A DNA stretch of 64,000 bases, from positions 41,161-105,160 of the forward strand of contig NZ_MRTH01000028.1 in NCBI RefSeq assembly GCF_001956045.1, written 5' to 3'. This DNA is from Paenibacillus sp. FSL H7-0331. Its GTDB lineage: Bacteria; Bacillota; Bacilli; Paenibacillales; NBRC-103111. Numbering within the stretch: the first letter of the stretch is position 1; each line of letters begins with the position of its first letter. This document shows, one piece after another, positions 9,219-17,844 of this stretch. Made by a program: the position numbers and the translations under genes. The notes below the pieces were generated by a model. It made no database searches. It was not told where the DNA came from and saw nothing but the letters and a program-made list of their open reading frames with translations.

Positions 9219-9252
9219 GACCTTGCTTGCTCGGATCCGGGCAAACAAGGTC
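9219..9252. terminator. Bidirectional terminator between 8901 gene and PBP2
   Basis: Hairpin GACCTTG-CTTGC...GCAAA-CAAGGTC between the convergent small gene and PBP2 gene. Confidence 0.7.
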
Positions 9253-9277
9253 TTGTCACGTTATATATGCAGAAGCA

Positions 9278-11338
9278 TCAGGGTCTTTTCACTGCATTGC
9301 CAGCTCCGGCAGCACCAGCAGGCGCGCTTAGACCCCCGATATATTGATCGTAGGCCTGATACATTTTGGCAGCGATAGGTGCGGCTCCGTACTTTCCAAA
9401 CCGCCCCTCGGGCACGACTACGGCTATCGCTAGAACAGGATCATTAATAGGGGCAAAAGAGATGAATACCGCGTTATCTACACGTCCGCCAGGAACGTCC
9501 TGTGTGGAGGTTCCGGTTTTGCGAGCTACAGGAAAGGGCAGCTCTTCAATGCCTTCCGCTCCACTTCGCATTCCATTAATGACCGTATCCCAATAGTTCT
9601 TTGGATAATTAACCTCGTTAAGGACTACAGGCTCATAACCACGAACAAGATCACCGCTCGATTTGGTCACTTTTTCCACGAATTGCGGCATCATGCGTTT
9701 ACCTCGGCTGGCCAGAGTTGCGGCAAACTGTGTAAGCTGCAGTGTTGTGTACTTTTCGTTTTGTCCCCAGGAGGCGTAGACCATAGCAGACTGATAGCTG
9801 CTGGATTTGGCATTTTTATAAAACTCATTGGAGCCCTCGTACTCGTTGGGCAGCTTGCTGCCTGTTTTGACACCCAACCCAAATTCGGCAAAATACTTAG
9901 CCCATACGTCGAGTACCTCTGATTTCTCTCCGCCGTATTTGTTATAGAGCGGCATCCCGATCATGGCTGACATGAACGTATTGGACGATACTTGAATGGC
10001 CGTTGTAGGGTTCAACAATCCATAGGCGTGTCCGTCCGAGTTGCTGATGGTTCGTTTATCCTTACCGAACGTAAACGAGCCGCCATCGCTGTAAGTAGAA
10101 GAAGGTGTAATCACATTCTCCATCAAGCCGATCATTACCGACAACGGTTTAACCGTAGAGCCCATGTAGACCAAGGAAGACGGATGCTTGCTGCGCTCTT
10201 TTTCCGGATAATCGGGGTAAGAGGTCGTGATCGTACCATTATTGATAAAAGGCATAATCTGGTTGTATTCTTCCGTACTCATGCCGCCTGTCCACGTGTT
10301 TGTATCATAGTCCGGCATGCTGGCCATCGCTACGATCTTACCGGTTTTGACCTCCATAGCTACTGCATAGCCTGAGCGGGCATTGGGCGCGTAGGCGATA
10401 TCGCCTGCCAAACGGCGGTTACGAAGGAAGTTCAGATGATCCGTAATTGCTTGCTGAGCGACCAGCTGTACATTTTTATCGATTGTCAGATGCAGGTTGT
10501 GGCCTTTTTCCGGTGGTGTGAGTGTGGCAGGACCAATAATTTTTTGGAGGGCATTGACCGGATACGACTTGACTCCTTTTTGCCCGCGAAGCTCATCCTG
10601 ATACATCAGCTCCAGCCCATCAAATCCGACATCCTCCACCTCCAGATACTCGTCTCCCTTGTTCTTGTAGAAATCAAGCCCTGAAACAGGGTTTCTTGCG
10701 GCATTATACCTTTTCATATAGCCGACGAGCTGGGCTGAGATGCTTTGCTTATCGTACACGCGGATACTATCCTCGAACACTTCAATGCCGCGGAGCTGAT
10801 CGCGATGCTCCAATAAATAGGCAATTTCCGTATTGGTCAGGTCGGTTTTGATTCTTCGGGGAACGTAATAATAGCTGGGTTCCTTCGTCTTGTTCTTGTC
10901 CAGGTCGAATCCGACATCCATCAGCTTGAGGATATCACTGGCGCTAAGACGCTTTTGCTCCGGTTTACCGAAGCGGGCAAAGATATCTTCAAGCTCCTTG
11001 GCAAGGCGGATAATGTCATCCTTATCGGTTGCTCGGCCTTCTACGCGGTAATATACGGATTGCATCGATCGCGATTGTGCGATTGGATAACCCGTGCGGT
11101 CGTAGATGGTACCGCGGATGGGGGCGATGGGGCTCTTGCTTTTGGTAATCTCGGATGTTTCTTCCTTCAGGTACTTGCTCTCCACAAACTGTAAAATGGC
11201 CAACCGGACAATCAGTACAGTGAAAATCAAAAAGGTAGCAAAAAAGAATATATTCAGCCGTATCGAAAAATGTTTCTGTATTCTTCCCTTTTTCTGGTCC
11301 GGCGGTTCCTCCGTATATCGCGAAAATTGGTTAGCCAT
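9278..11338 (-). CDS. Penicillin-binding protein 2 (class B transpeptidase)
   Basis: Membrane-anchored D,D-transpeptidase that cross-links peptidoglycan, probably during side-wall elongation. Short cytoplasmic tail, one membrane anchor (LNIFFFATFLIFTVLIVRLAIL), a dimerisation domain with the conserved RGTIYDR, then the transpeptidase domain: active-site Ser394 in STVK, SSN (in QVSSNTF) and KTGTS. The start is ATG 11338 with GGAGAG upstream; the frame extends to a TTG at 11353. About 687 residues, close to Bacillus PbpA/PbpH. Preceded by a 48-residue membrane protein gene, probably co-transcribed. Confidence 0.92.
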   Translation of the reverse strand: MANQFSRYTEEPPDQKKGRIQKHFSIRLNIFFFATFLIFTVLIVRLAILQFVESKYLKEETSEITKSKSPIAPIRGTIYDRTGYPIAQSRSMQSVYYRVEGRATDKDDIIRLAKELEDIFARFGKPEQKRLSASDILKLMDVGFDLDKNKTKEPSYYYVPRRIKTDLTNTEIAYLLEHRDQLRGIEVFEDSIRVYDKQSISAQLVGYMKRYNAARNPVSGLDFYKNKGDEYLEVEDVGFDGLELMYQDELRGQKGVKSYPVNALQKIIGPATLTPPEKGHNLHLTIDKNVQLVAQQAITDHLNFLRNRRLAGDIAYAPNARSGYAVAMEVKTGKIVAMASMPDYDTNTWTGGMSTEEYNQIMPFINNGTITTSYPDYPEKERSKHPSSLVYMGSTVKPLSVMIGLMENVITPSSTYSDGGSFTFGKDKRTISNSDGHAYGLLNPTTAIQVSSNTFMSAMIGMPLYNKYGGEKSEVLDVWAKYFAEFGLGVKTGSKLPNEYEGSNEFYKNAKSSSYQSAMVYASWGQNEKYTTLQLTQFAATLASRGKRMMPQFVEKVTKSSGDLVRGYEPVVLNEVNYPKNYWDTVINGMRSGAEGIEELPFPVARKTGTSTQDVPGGRVDNAVFISFAPINDPVLAIAVVVPEGRFGKYGAAPIAAKMYQAYDQYIGGLSAPAGAAGAGNAVKRP

Positions 11339-11362
11339 CCGTTCACTCTCCAAGCCCTGTAT

Positions 11363-11509
11363 TCAGTTCATTACATTCGTATTCGTTGGTAAGGCAGCCC
11401 ACAGCACAATCACCCAGAGAAGAATGCCACTTAGCAGTCCCAGCATGAGATAAACGATAGCCTTGCGCCATTGATTGCCCTTGTGCTGATGGCTTTCTGT
11501 GTTTCGCAT
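11363..11509 (-). CDS. 48-residue single-pass membrane protein upstream of PBP2
   Basis: AGGAGAG at 11516-11522 with six bases to ATG 11509. The product starts MRNTESHQHKGNQWRK, then one hydrophobic segment of about 24 residues (from AIVYLMLGLLSGILLW) and a short outer tail ending NVMN. The positive N-terminus predicts N-in topology. The stop is 24 bases before the PBP2 start, so the two are probably one operon. Unrecognised; a small partner of the cell-wall machinery is conceivable but unproven. Confidence 0.65.
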   Translation of the reverse strand: MRNTESHQHKGNQWRKAIVYLMLGLLSGILLWVIVLWAALPTNTNVMN

Positions 11510-11609
11510 CCATGACTCTCCTTTTACCTTTATTTTACCACGGGAATGATCAATAAGGCGAAAGATTAATTATAAAAAAACAGTAATTTTCAAAGAGTGG
11601 GTACTCGTC

Positions 11610-11636
11610 TGAAACTAATCCATGTACCGCAGCGTC
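11610..11636 (+). promoter_or_regulatory. ECF-type promoter candidate
   Basis: TGAAAC at 11610-11615, a 17-base spacer and CGTC at 11633-11636, 42 bases before the 11679 gene. This is the AAC/CGTC pattern of ECF sigma factors such as SigW. Compare the candidate at 13196-13220. Confidence 0.5.
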
Positions 11637-11678
11637 TAACTGAATGGAAAATAATTATAGATTCAGGAGGAAACTGCG

Positions 11679-13112
11679 ATGTGGAGATTTTTATTAACGG
11701 CAGCGCTATTCATCGTGTTGCTTGGCCAGCTGCCGCAGCAGCTTCAGGCACAGTCTGGGCAAGTGCAAGTTAAAATCCCCGAGTTTCCCATTACGTTGGA
11801 TGGGGTGCAGATCGATCAGGAGCATAGCGCCTACCCGCTGATTACCTATAAGGACATTACTTACTTTCCGCTTACCTGGAACGCTGCGCGCGCATTAGGG
11901 CTTGCTTACACTTGGAATCAGCAAAGTGGACTTACGATCGTTCCCGGTTACGAGCAGGGGCTGCCAGGCAAAGACAAATGGAGTCAGGATGATTCCGTCA
12001 CGAATCGTCTGGGTGCCAGCTACAATGCTACGATCGCATCCTTTGCCGTTACGGTATATGAACAGCCGGTTGATCAAGCATCAGAGCCGTATCCACTGCT
12101 GCAATTCCGCGACATTACGTATTTTCCGATGAGTTGGCGTTACGCTCACGATCTATTTCATATGAATCTGCAGTGGGAGAACATAGCTGGACTGACGATC
12201 ACAACAGATCAGAACCGCCTGTTAGACCGTATCGAATATGATGATGAAAATTATGTGTACATCCGGAATCATATGTACAAAAACAACGAAAACGGCTATT
12301 TAAAAATCGCTAAATCTCTTCAGGAGCCACCGCAGTGGATCAGAGGAGCAACGGTGGGGGAGCTGTTTGAACATGCATCGCAATGGATGTGGACCTACAA
12401 GGATGAGGTGGCTTTGGAACGAAAACAGGATGAGCTCTACTACAATAACCTGCAGCTGACCTCATTGACGAAGTACCTGAGTGAAAGTCAGACGCTATTC
12501 GCGCAGTATCCTGATGCTGTGAATAACGGGGTGACTTATCGTGCTTTGACACATCGTTTAAGCGAGAAGCAAACCCTGCTGAAGCTTTCTGTTATCGTCG
12601 ATGTACCGGTGAAAGGACGCTTTCAAGGGCCCAAAGAATACCAGCTCAGTTATCTGATTCGGGGGGGAGCAGTTACCGAGCTGCCTTTTTCAATAATCCG
12701 TGAGTCCTGGAGTAACGCGGATGGAAGTCACTGGGTAGTGGGCGATAACTGGAAGCTGCTGCTCGTTAGTTCTCAAGGTGAAATTTCAACTGTGAACGAT
12801 CTGTTTCAGGGATCGGAGGTAGAGATTCCGCACTTTGGTTATCCGAGAACGAGTGAAGGGACGTTGATTATTAAAACCCATTCGCCTTCATACAGCACGT
12901 ATGCTCTGGATACGAAGTTGAACGTCAAAAAGCTCTATGGCGAATATGGAGCAGATCTTCCCTACGGGGCGTATGTAGAGGGCTATCATTATGATCTATT
13001 CCAGGTGGATGGAAATACGATCACGAACAAAACACGCAACGAGAGCCGTACCTTCTGGGATTATGAACTTTTTGGCGCCTCGGAGGTTACGGGTTCAAGT
13101 CAAACTAAATAA
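11679..13112 (+). CDS. Exported protein with two copper-amine-oxidase-N-like stalk repeats
   Basis: 477 residues. N-terminal signal peptide (FLLTAALFIVLLGQL, likely cleavage after LQAQ). Two repeats typical of the stalk domain common in Paenibacillus surface proteins: YPLITYKDITYFPLTW near residue 55 and YPLLQFRDITYFPMSW near residue 138. The C-terminal ~300 residues resemble a beta-rich extracellular region with no known enzyme motif. AGGAGGAAA precedes the ATG. An ECF-type promoter candidate lies upstream and the ECF sigma gene follows after 130 bases, so it may belong to that regulon or to the signalling unit itself. Confidence 0.7.
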   Translation: MWRFLLTAALFIVLLGQLPQQLQAQSGQVQVKIPEFPITLDGVQIDQEHSAYPLITYKDITYFPLTWNAARALGLAYTWNQQSGLTIVPGYEQGLPGKDKWSQDDSVTNRLGASYNATIASFAVTVYEQPVDQASEPYPLLQFRDITYFPMSWRYAHDLFHMNLQWENIAGLTITTDQNRLLDRIEYDDENYVYIRNHMYKNNENGYLKIAKSLQEPPQWIRGATVGELFEHASQWMWTYKDEVALERKQDELYYNNLQLTSLTKYLSESQTLFAQYPDAVNNGVTYRALTHRLSEKQTLLKLSVIVDVPVKGRFQGPKEYQLSYLIRGGAVTELPFSIIRESWSNADGSHWVVGDNWKLLLVSSQGEISTVNDLFQGSEVEIPHFGYPRTSEGTLIIKTHSPSYSTYALDTKLNVKKLYGEYGADLPYGAYVEGYHYDLFQVDGNTITNKTRNESRTFWDYELFGASEVTGSSQTK

Positions 13113-13195
13113 TGAACGTTTCCTTGATCGCCGTACTGACGCTGTTCTTCTCGCGCTGGCACGGCGTTATTTTTTTGACCATAAAATTGGAACAG

Positions 13196-13220
13196 GGAAC
13201 CTTTTATCCGATGCTTCGTC
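13196..13220 (+). promoter_or_regulatory. ECF-type promoter candidate before the sigma gene
   Basis: GGAACC at 13196-13201 and CGTC at 13217-13220, spaced 15 bases, 24 bases before the GTG start. ECF sigma factors usually transcribe their own operon from such a sequence, so autoregulation is likely. Confidence 0.55.
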
Positions 13221-13244
13221 CAATTGTGTGAGAGGTGAATAAGG

Positions 13245-13793
13245 GTGGCATTTGAATATTTGAAATCGCTCTCCAGCGGTATGGACAAAAATGTCATCTT
13301 AGAGGATTTGATGGTGGCATATGGAGAGGATGTATGGAATTATGCGTTTTTTCTGACACGGCAATCCGAGCTGTCGGACGATATTACGCAGGATGTGTTC
13401 GTACGGGTATATGAACGCTTGTTTTCTTATAGGGGAGAGGCCTCCGTGAAAACCTGGCTGCTCACGATTACAAGAAATTTGGTTAGGGACCATTGGCGTT
13501 CGGCTTGGTTTCGCAAGGTTATGCCATTTGGAACACCACTGGCCAAAGGGGAGAGTGCCCCCTCAGCGGAAACAGAGGCACTGAACCGACTCGTCAGCGA
13601 GGAAGTGTGGCTGGTTGTGCTATCTCTCCCGATCAAGCTGCGTGAGGTACTGCTGCTGCATGCCCACCATCAATTGACGCATACCGAGATAGCTCGGTTG
13701 TTGTCCATTTCCGAGGGGACGGTAAAGTCCAGGTTGTATCGGGCGCGGTTGAAGGTTGGCAAGCTCATGGAGCCTACATGGAAACAACAGTGA
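13245..13793 (+). CDS. ECF family RNA polymerase sigma factor
   Basis: 182 residues with sigma-70 region 2 (LMVAYGEDVWNYAFFLTR, then DDITQDVFVRVYERL and TWLLTITRNLVRDHWR) and region 4 (HTEIARLLSISEGTVKSRLYRAR), and no regions 1 or 3, which is the ECF layout. GTG start with AGAGGTG seven bases upstream; ATG at 13281 is too far in because region 2 would be cut. The next gene encodes a membrane protein with a short cytoplasmic segment suited to an anti-sigma role. A 53-bp repeat unit starts on its stop codon. Confidence 0.9.
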   Translation: MAFEYLKSLSSGMDKNVILEDLMVAYGEDVWNYAFFLTRQSELSDDITQDVFVRVYERLFSYRGEASVKTWLLTITRNLVRDHWRSAWFRKVMPFGTPLAKGESAPSAETEALNRLVSEEVWLVVLSLPIKLREVLLLHAHHQLTHTEIARLLSISEGTVKSRLYRARLKVGKLMEPTWKQQ

Positions 13794-13842
13794 TCGGAGA
13801 GATATTTGGCCGCGCAGCGGGATTTATTCACCGCACTTCTAA
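13790..13842. repeat. 53-bp interspersed repeat between sigma and anti-sigma genes
   Basis: The reverse complement of this segment matches 19883-19935 over 53 bases with about six differences. It overlaps the sigma stop codon and ends just at the anti-sigma ribosome binding site. A shorter relative lies at 39990-40014. Confidence 0.75.
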
Positions 13843-13854
13843 GGGGGAAACAAT

Positions 13855-15411
13855 ATGAAGCACAACGAACCGGAATATTGGGAGAAACAGCTGGCAAACT
13901 CACCAATCCCCAAAGGTGAAGCGGGCTTTTCCAAGGATTTAATGCAAAAAATTAAGGAGCGTGTTGAAATGCAGGAACGTCCGACAAACAGGCGGTGGCT
14001 GAAGCTGGCTCCGCTGCTGGCTATATCTGCGATGCTTGTGATCGGCTTTTTTCAATGGGAACGGTTAGAAAGTATGGTCGGTCCCATGTCCAAGCCTGTT
14101 ATACCCATGGCCTTGGAACCTATCGATGCAGAAAAGGAATTCACCTTAAAGGTCGCCTATTTCCATGAGAACACCTTCATGATGCACTATGGCAAAGCCT
14201 ACACCATTCGTTATCCCAATATTGAGGTCAAGGTCATTACGATGGGGGATAACGGTTGGAATAGCTATGACGATAAGGACAAAATCCTTGAGCTGCTGGA
14301 TAAGGAAAAGCCCGACGTCGTTTACCTGTCCCCGAATATGTACGGTGAGCTGGCCAAGGAAGGCCGTCTATATCCGCTTGATCCTGTAATGAAGCAGGAC
14401 AGCTACGATCTGAACAGCATGTACAGCGGCGTTACGGAAACACTGCGTACAGCAGCTGACGGCAAGCTGTATGGTCTGTCGCCCGATTACGAGATGAACG
14501 CGCTCTACTATAATAAGGATTTATTCGACAAGTACGGTGTGCAGTATCCGAAAAGCGGGATGACTTGGGAAGAGACGATGCAGTTGGCGGCGCGTTTTCC
14601 TGTGAACGGTCAAGGAAGCGATCGAGTGTATGGCCTATTGCCCTCCTATTACGGTGATGCCTCACAGTTGGCTGAACAAATTGCCAGAACGATGGGCTTG
14701 AGCATGACGAATGCGGATGGGAATCAGGTAACGCTGCGAACAGACGGATGGAAAAAGGCATGGAGTCTCGCTGCTGACGGGTATAGCCAAGGTTATGTTT
14801 ATCAGCCTGAGCCAAGGGCGAATCCGCAGGGCAATATCTTAATGGAGGATATGTACAAAAGGAATCCTTTTATTACCGGCAAGGCAGCAATGGCGTATTC
14901 CGGCTATTCACTCAGTAGAGATTTGGAGACGGCCAAATCACAGTATAAAATGAATTCATTTAATTGGGATATGGTCAGCGAGCCTGTTGATTCATCAAGA
15001 CCGAATGAATCCGCATCGTTCGCGCTGGGTCCTGTATATGCAGTGAATGCACAATCCGAACATCAGCGTGCGGCCTGGGAAATGATCAAGCTTATCAATA
15101 GCACGGAAATTATTAAGAAGTTGAACCGTTCTGCAGGGGGGGGCAGCTTGTCAGTGAGGCTGCAATCCTTAAAGCCTGAGGATGGCCGCAACTATGCGCC
15201 GTTCTATAGCATGAAGCCAAGCACGGTGGGAGCCGAATCGGGACTTCATCCTCGTGTGCTGCGCAAGTTCAAGGAAGCCTACAGCCCATTGGCAGTCAAA
15301 CAGATGAAAGCGGTAGTGGAAGGGCGCTTGAAGCTGGACGACGCTTTGAAGCAGCTGCAGGAGGATTCGCAAAATGCGCTGTTCTCGGCGCTGCTTGACA
15401 GTCGGAATTAA
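13855..15411 (+). CDS. Anti-sigma-like membrane anchor fused to a solute-binding domain
   Basis: 518 residues. A cytoplasmic segment of ~48 residues (with FSKDLMQKIKERVE) precedes one membrane helix (about 49-67), and the rest (about 95-510) is an extracellular family-1 solute-binding protein fold: the DVVYLSPNMYGELAKEGRLY segment, LYYNKDLFDKYGVQYP, MTWEETMQLAARFP and a C-terminal AWEMIKLINS. There is no lipobox. It directly follows the ECF sigma gene and has no transporter partner nearby. Inferred role: the outer domain binds a ligand, and the inner segment holds or releases the sigma factor. AAGGGGG precedes the ATG. The neighbouring lipoprotein is a paralogue of the outer domain. Confidence 0.75.
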   Translation: MKHNEPEYWEKQLANSPIPKGEAGFSKDLMQKIKERVEMQERPTNRRWLKLAPLLAISAMLVIGFFQWERLESMVGPMSKPVIPMALEPIDAEKEFTLKVAYFHENTFMMHYGKAYTIRYPNIEVKVITMGDNGWNSYDDKDKILELLDKEKPDVVYLSPNMYGELAKEGRLYPLDPVMKQDSYDLNSMYSGVTETLRTAADGKLYGLSPDYEMNALYYNKDLFDKYGVQYPKSGMTWEETMQLAARFPVNGQGSDRVYGLLPSYYGDASQLAEQIARTMGLSMTNADGNQVTLRTDGWKKAWSLAADGYSQGYVYQPEPRANPQGNILMEDMYKRNPFITGKAAMAYSGYSLSRDLETAKSQYKMNSFNWDMVSEPVDSSRPNESASFALGPVYAVNAQSEHQRAAWEMIKLINSTEIIKKLNRSAGGGSLSVRLQSLKPEDGRNYAPFYSMKPSTVGAESGLHPRVLRKFKEAYSPLAVKQMKAVVEGRLKLDDALKQLQEDSQNALFSALLDSRN

Positions 15412-15453
15412 TACGTGGGGTTACCACTGCACCAGATAGAGGAGGGATTGAGT

Positions 15454-16830
15454 ATGAATATAGCTGTTAATGGAAGGAGCAAATCAGCACGGACTCCGGG
15501 ATGGTACTGGCTTGCTGTGTCCATCGTAGGCTTTGCGCTTGTATTAAGTGGCTGTGACAAGCATGAGGAAGCGGCCGCATCTCCCAAGGGGGTGCTTCGT
15601 ATTGCCATAGGCAACGAGAATACTTTTGAATATATGTATGCCGATTATTTTGCTGCCAAGTTCCCTGAATTGGAGGTCCAGATTATACCGACGGAAGGGA
15701 TTTATGGTCCCGGCAAAAAACCACTGCAGGAGCTGACCAAGCTGATTGATCAGGAAAAGCCTGACCTGTTGTTCACGAGTTCTTTTGATTATGAAAAGCT
15801 GGCTTCCCAGGGTAAGCTGTACGACCTGTCCGCACTAATTGAAAAGGACCGTTTTGATCTGGACAATTTACTGCCGGCCGCGGTCGATTATTTACGAATC
15901 AAAGGGCAGGGGAGTATATACGGTTTGGCTCCGAAATTTACAAACTCCGTATTGTTTTATAATAAAGAGCTGTTTGATCGTTATCACATCCCTTATCCGA
16001 CAGACCAAATGACCTGGGCGGATATGTTCCGCTTGGCTCAGCGGTTCCCGGCAGAGGGTGGCAAAGGAGAGCGGGTGTATGGCTTTCATATGGGCTATAT
16101 GAGCTCTCCACAGGATCTGGCTGATTATATAGGACAAGCTCAGGGACTCGGAATGATAGATGCTGAAGGAAAAAAACTGCTGATGCAGACGGATTCCTGG
16201 AAGCGAATCTATCAGCTGGTTATGGATGGCTACCGAAGCGGTGTGCTGCAATGGAATTATATGCCGGGAAAAACCCGTTATGAAAAAGAGGATGTCGAAG
16301 CAGAGGATTTATTCAGTATCGGCCGCACAGCGATGACGATTTCCAATGAAGGACAGCTCAATGCTCTAAGGCAGCGGGGAGCCGCTTTCGAGTGGGGGAT
16401 GGTGGGCACACCATCAGCAGATCCAGGGCATACGCGTAATCCCAATTTTTATTTATCGCCCATCTACAGCATTAATGCTCAGGCTGAGCATATAAAGAGT
16501 GCTTGGGAGGTCATTAAATATTTCAATGGTGCTGAGGCTGCAAGGATTGAAGCGAAGACTTCCAACGATTTGCCGGTTCGCAAGGCGTTCGCCCATGAGA
16601 TGGATGGGCACAGTCTGGAGCCTTTTTACCAAGTGAAATATGAGGAAAACGTGCAGAGCAGCTATAACGAAAACGTTCCGGGTACATTTTTTGAAAAGTA
16701 TAATTCCATTGCCAAGCAGCAGGTTGACGCCATGCTAACAGGAGAAGTTACCATCGAGCAGGGCCTGCAGCGCATTCAGGAGCAGGGTCAGCAGGCACTG
16801 GATGAAGCCTATGCGGCTGAGGTCAAGTAG
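15454..16830 (+). CDS. Solute-binding lipoprotein, paralogue of the anti-sigma outer domain
   Basis: Signal peptide with lipobox VLSGC (Cys34), so anchored to the outer face of the membrane. A family-1 solute-binding fold of 458 residues follows, with VLFYNKELFDRYHIPYP and MTWADMFRLAQRFP, which parallel the preceding gene's sequences segment by segment. GAGGAGGG gives the ATG at 15454 (the frame extends to 15415). There is no permease or ATPase gene in the unit, so a sensing role alongside the fusion protein is more likely than classic import. A terminator follows at 16861. Confidence 0.82.
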   Translation: MNIAVNGRSKSARTPGWYWLAVSIVGFALVLSGCDKHEEAAASPKGVLRIAIGNENTFEYMYADYFAAKFPELEVQIIPTEGIYGPGKKPLQELTKLIDQEKPDLLFTSSFDYEKLASQGKLYDLSALIEKDRFDLDNLLPAAVDYLRIKGQGSIYGLAPKFTNSVLFYNKELFDRYHIPYPTDQMTWADMFRLAQRFPAEGGKGERVYGFHMGYMSSPQDLADYIGQAQGLGMIDAEGKKLLMQTDSWKRIYQLVMDGYRSGVLQWNYMPGKTRYEKEDVEAEDLFSIGRTAMTISNEGQLNALRQRGAAFEWGMVGTPSADPGHTRNPNFYLSPIYSINAQAEHIKSAWEVIKYFNGAEAARIEAKTSNDLPVRKAFAHEMDGHSLEPFYQVKYEENVQSSYNENVPGTFFEKYNSIAKQQVDAMLTGEVTIEQGLQRIQEQGQQALDEAYAAEVK

Positions 16831-16860
16831 GAAGACGGATGAAATCAATAAGAATTGTTT

Positions 16861-16886
16861 CCCTCAGCAGAGCTGGGGGTCTTTTT
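16861..16886 (+). terminator. Terminator of the ECF/SBP operon
   Basis: CCCTCAGC / GCTGGGGG stem, three-base loop, then TCTTTTT. Confidence 0.8.
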
Positions 16887-17070
16887 GATTCGATTCGAAT
16901 TGTATTTACATAAACCGAATAATGGATTATTATTTTATTATAGTAGAGTGGTAAAGTGATAAAGCGTGATATATGGATAAGGAACCAAGCTTTAATTAGA
17001 ATTTTTATGGTACGATAGAGCATATGGCATCGCAAATAAGCAAAGCAAGCATATGAATGGGGGCTTTTTC

Positions 17071-17730
17071 ATGATTAAGGCAGTCGTATTTGATTTTGAT
17101 GGATTGATTATAGATACGGAAACCGTATGGTATGAAGCTTTTAAGGAAGTATTGCAAGCGTACAATGTCGAATATCCTTTAGAGGAGTTTGTGAAGGTTA
17201 TTGGCACTCATGATGCGCTGCTGAATCAATTTCTTGAGGCTAAGGTGGGTCTTGCCGAAACCGCAGTCGTTCGAAAGCTGGCCAAAGAAAGTTATTTGGT
17301 GAAAATACAAACGTCGGAAATCCGTGATGGGGTTAAGGACTATCTGGCTGCAGCCCAGGAGCTTGGTTTGAAAATCGGACTGGCCTCCAGCTCTAATCGG
17401 GCATGGGTGGAGGGTTATTTGAAGCAGCTTGGGATCTTTGACTATTTCGAAGTGATAAAAACAGGCGATCAGGTCGAGAAGGTAAAGCCAGATCCTGCTT
17501 TATACATAAAAGCGATAGAGGAGCTTGGGGTAGCTGCGGATGAGGCGATCGCTTTTGAGGACTCCTCCAATGGTGCAAAAGCGGCTAAGGCGGCAGGATT
17601 ACATTGTGTTATTGTACCTAATGAGGTTACAAAATCGATTATTTTTGACCAATATGATTTAAGGATTCATTCCATGAGCGAAATGAGCTTGCAGGATGTC
17701 ATCGAGTATTTAGAGAAAATTTGTGATTAA
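17071..17730 (+). CDS. HAD hydrolase, beta-phosphoglucomutase/YhcW-like
   Basis: Haloacid-dehalogenase fold phosphatase of ~219 residues with the nucleophile motif DFDGLIIDTE (Asp8 and Asp10), motif II in LASSSNRAW, the lysine in KVKPDP and the final acidic motif FEDSSNGAKAA. A helical cap lies between motifs I and II (subfamily I). Probably dephosphorylates a sugar phosphate or similar small metabolite. ATG 17071 is chosen with GGGGGC upstream; ATG 17053 is in frame but poorly placed. Single-gene unit. Confidence 0.85.
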   Translation: MIKAVVFDFDGLIIDTETVWYEAFKEVLQAYNVEYPLEEFVKVIGTHDALLNQFLEAKVGLAETAVVRKLAKESYLVKIQTSEIRDGVKDYLAAAQELGLKIGLASSSNRAWVEGYLKQLGIFDYFEVIKTGDQVEKVKPDPALYIKAIEELGVAADEAIAFEDSSNGAKAAKAAGLHCVIVPNEVTKSIIFDQYDLRIHSMSEMSLQDVIEYLEKICD

Positions 17731-17844
17731 GGAGCAGTCTGCCTCAATTGGACTTGTTTTTACATACTAAAATGTCCTAAAATAAATTTATATGCTTAAA
17801 GTGAGATTAGTTTAACCAAATCCATATAAAGAAAGGCCAACATA

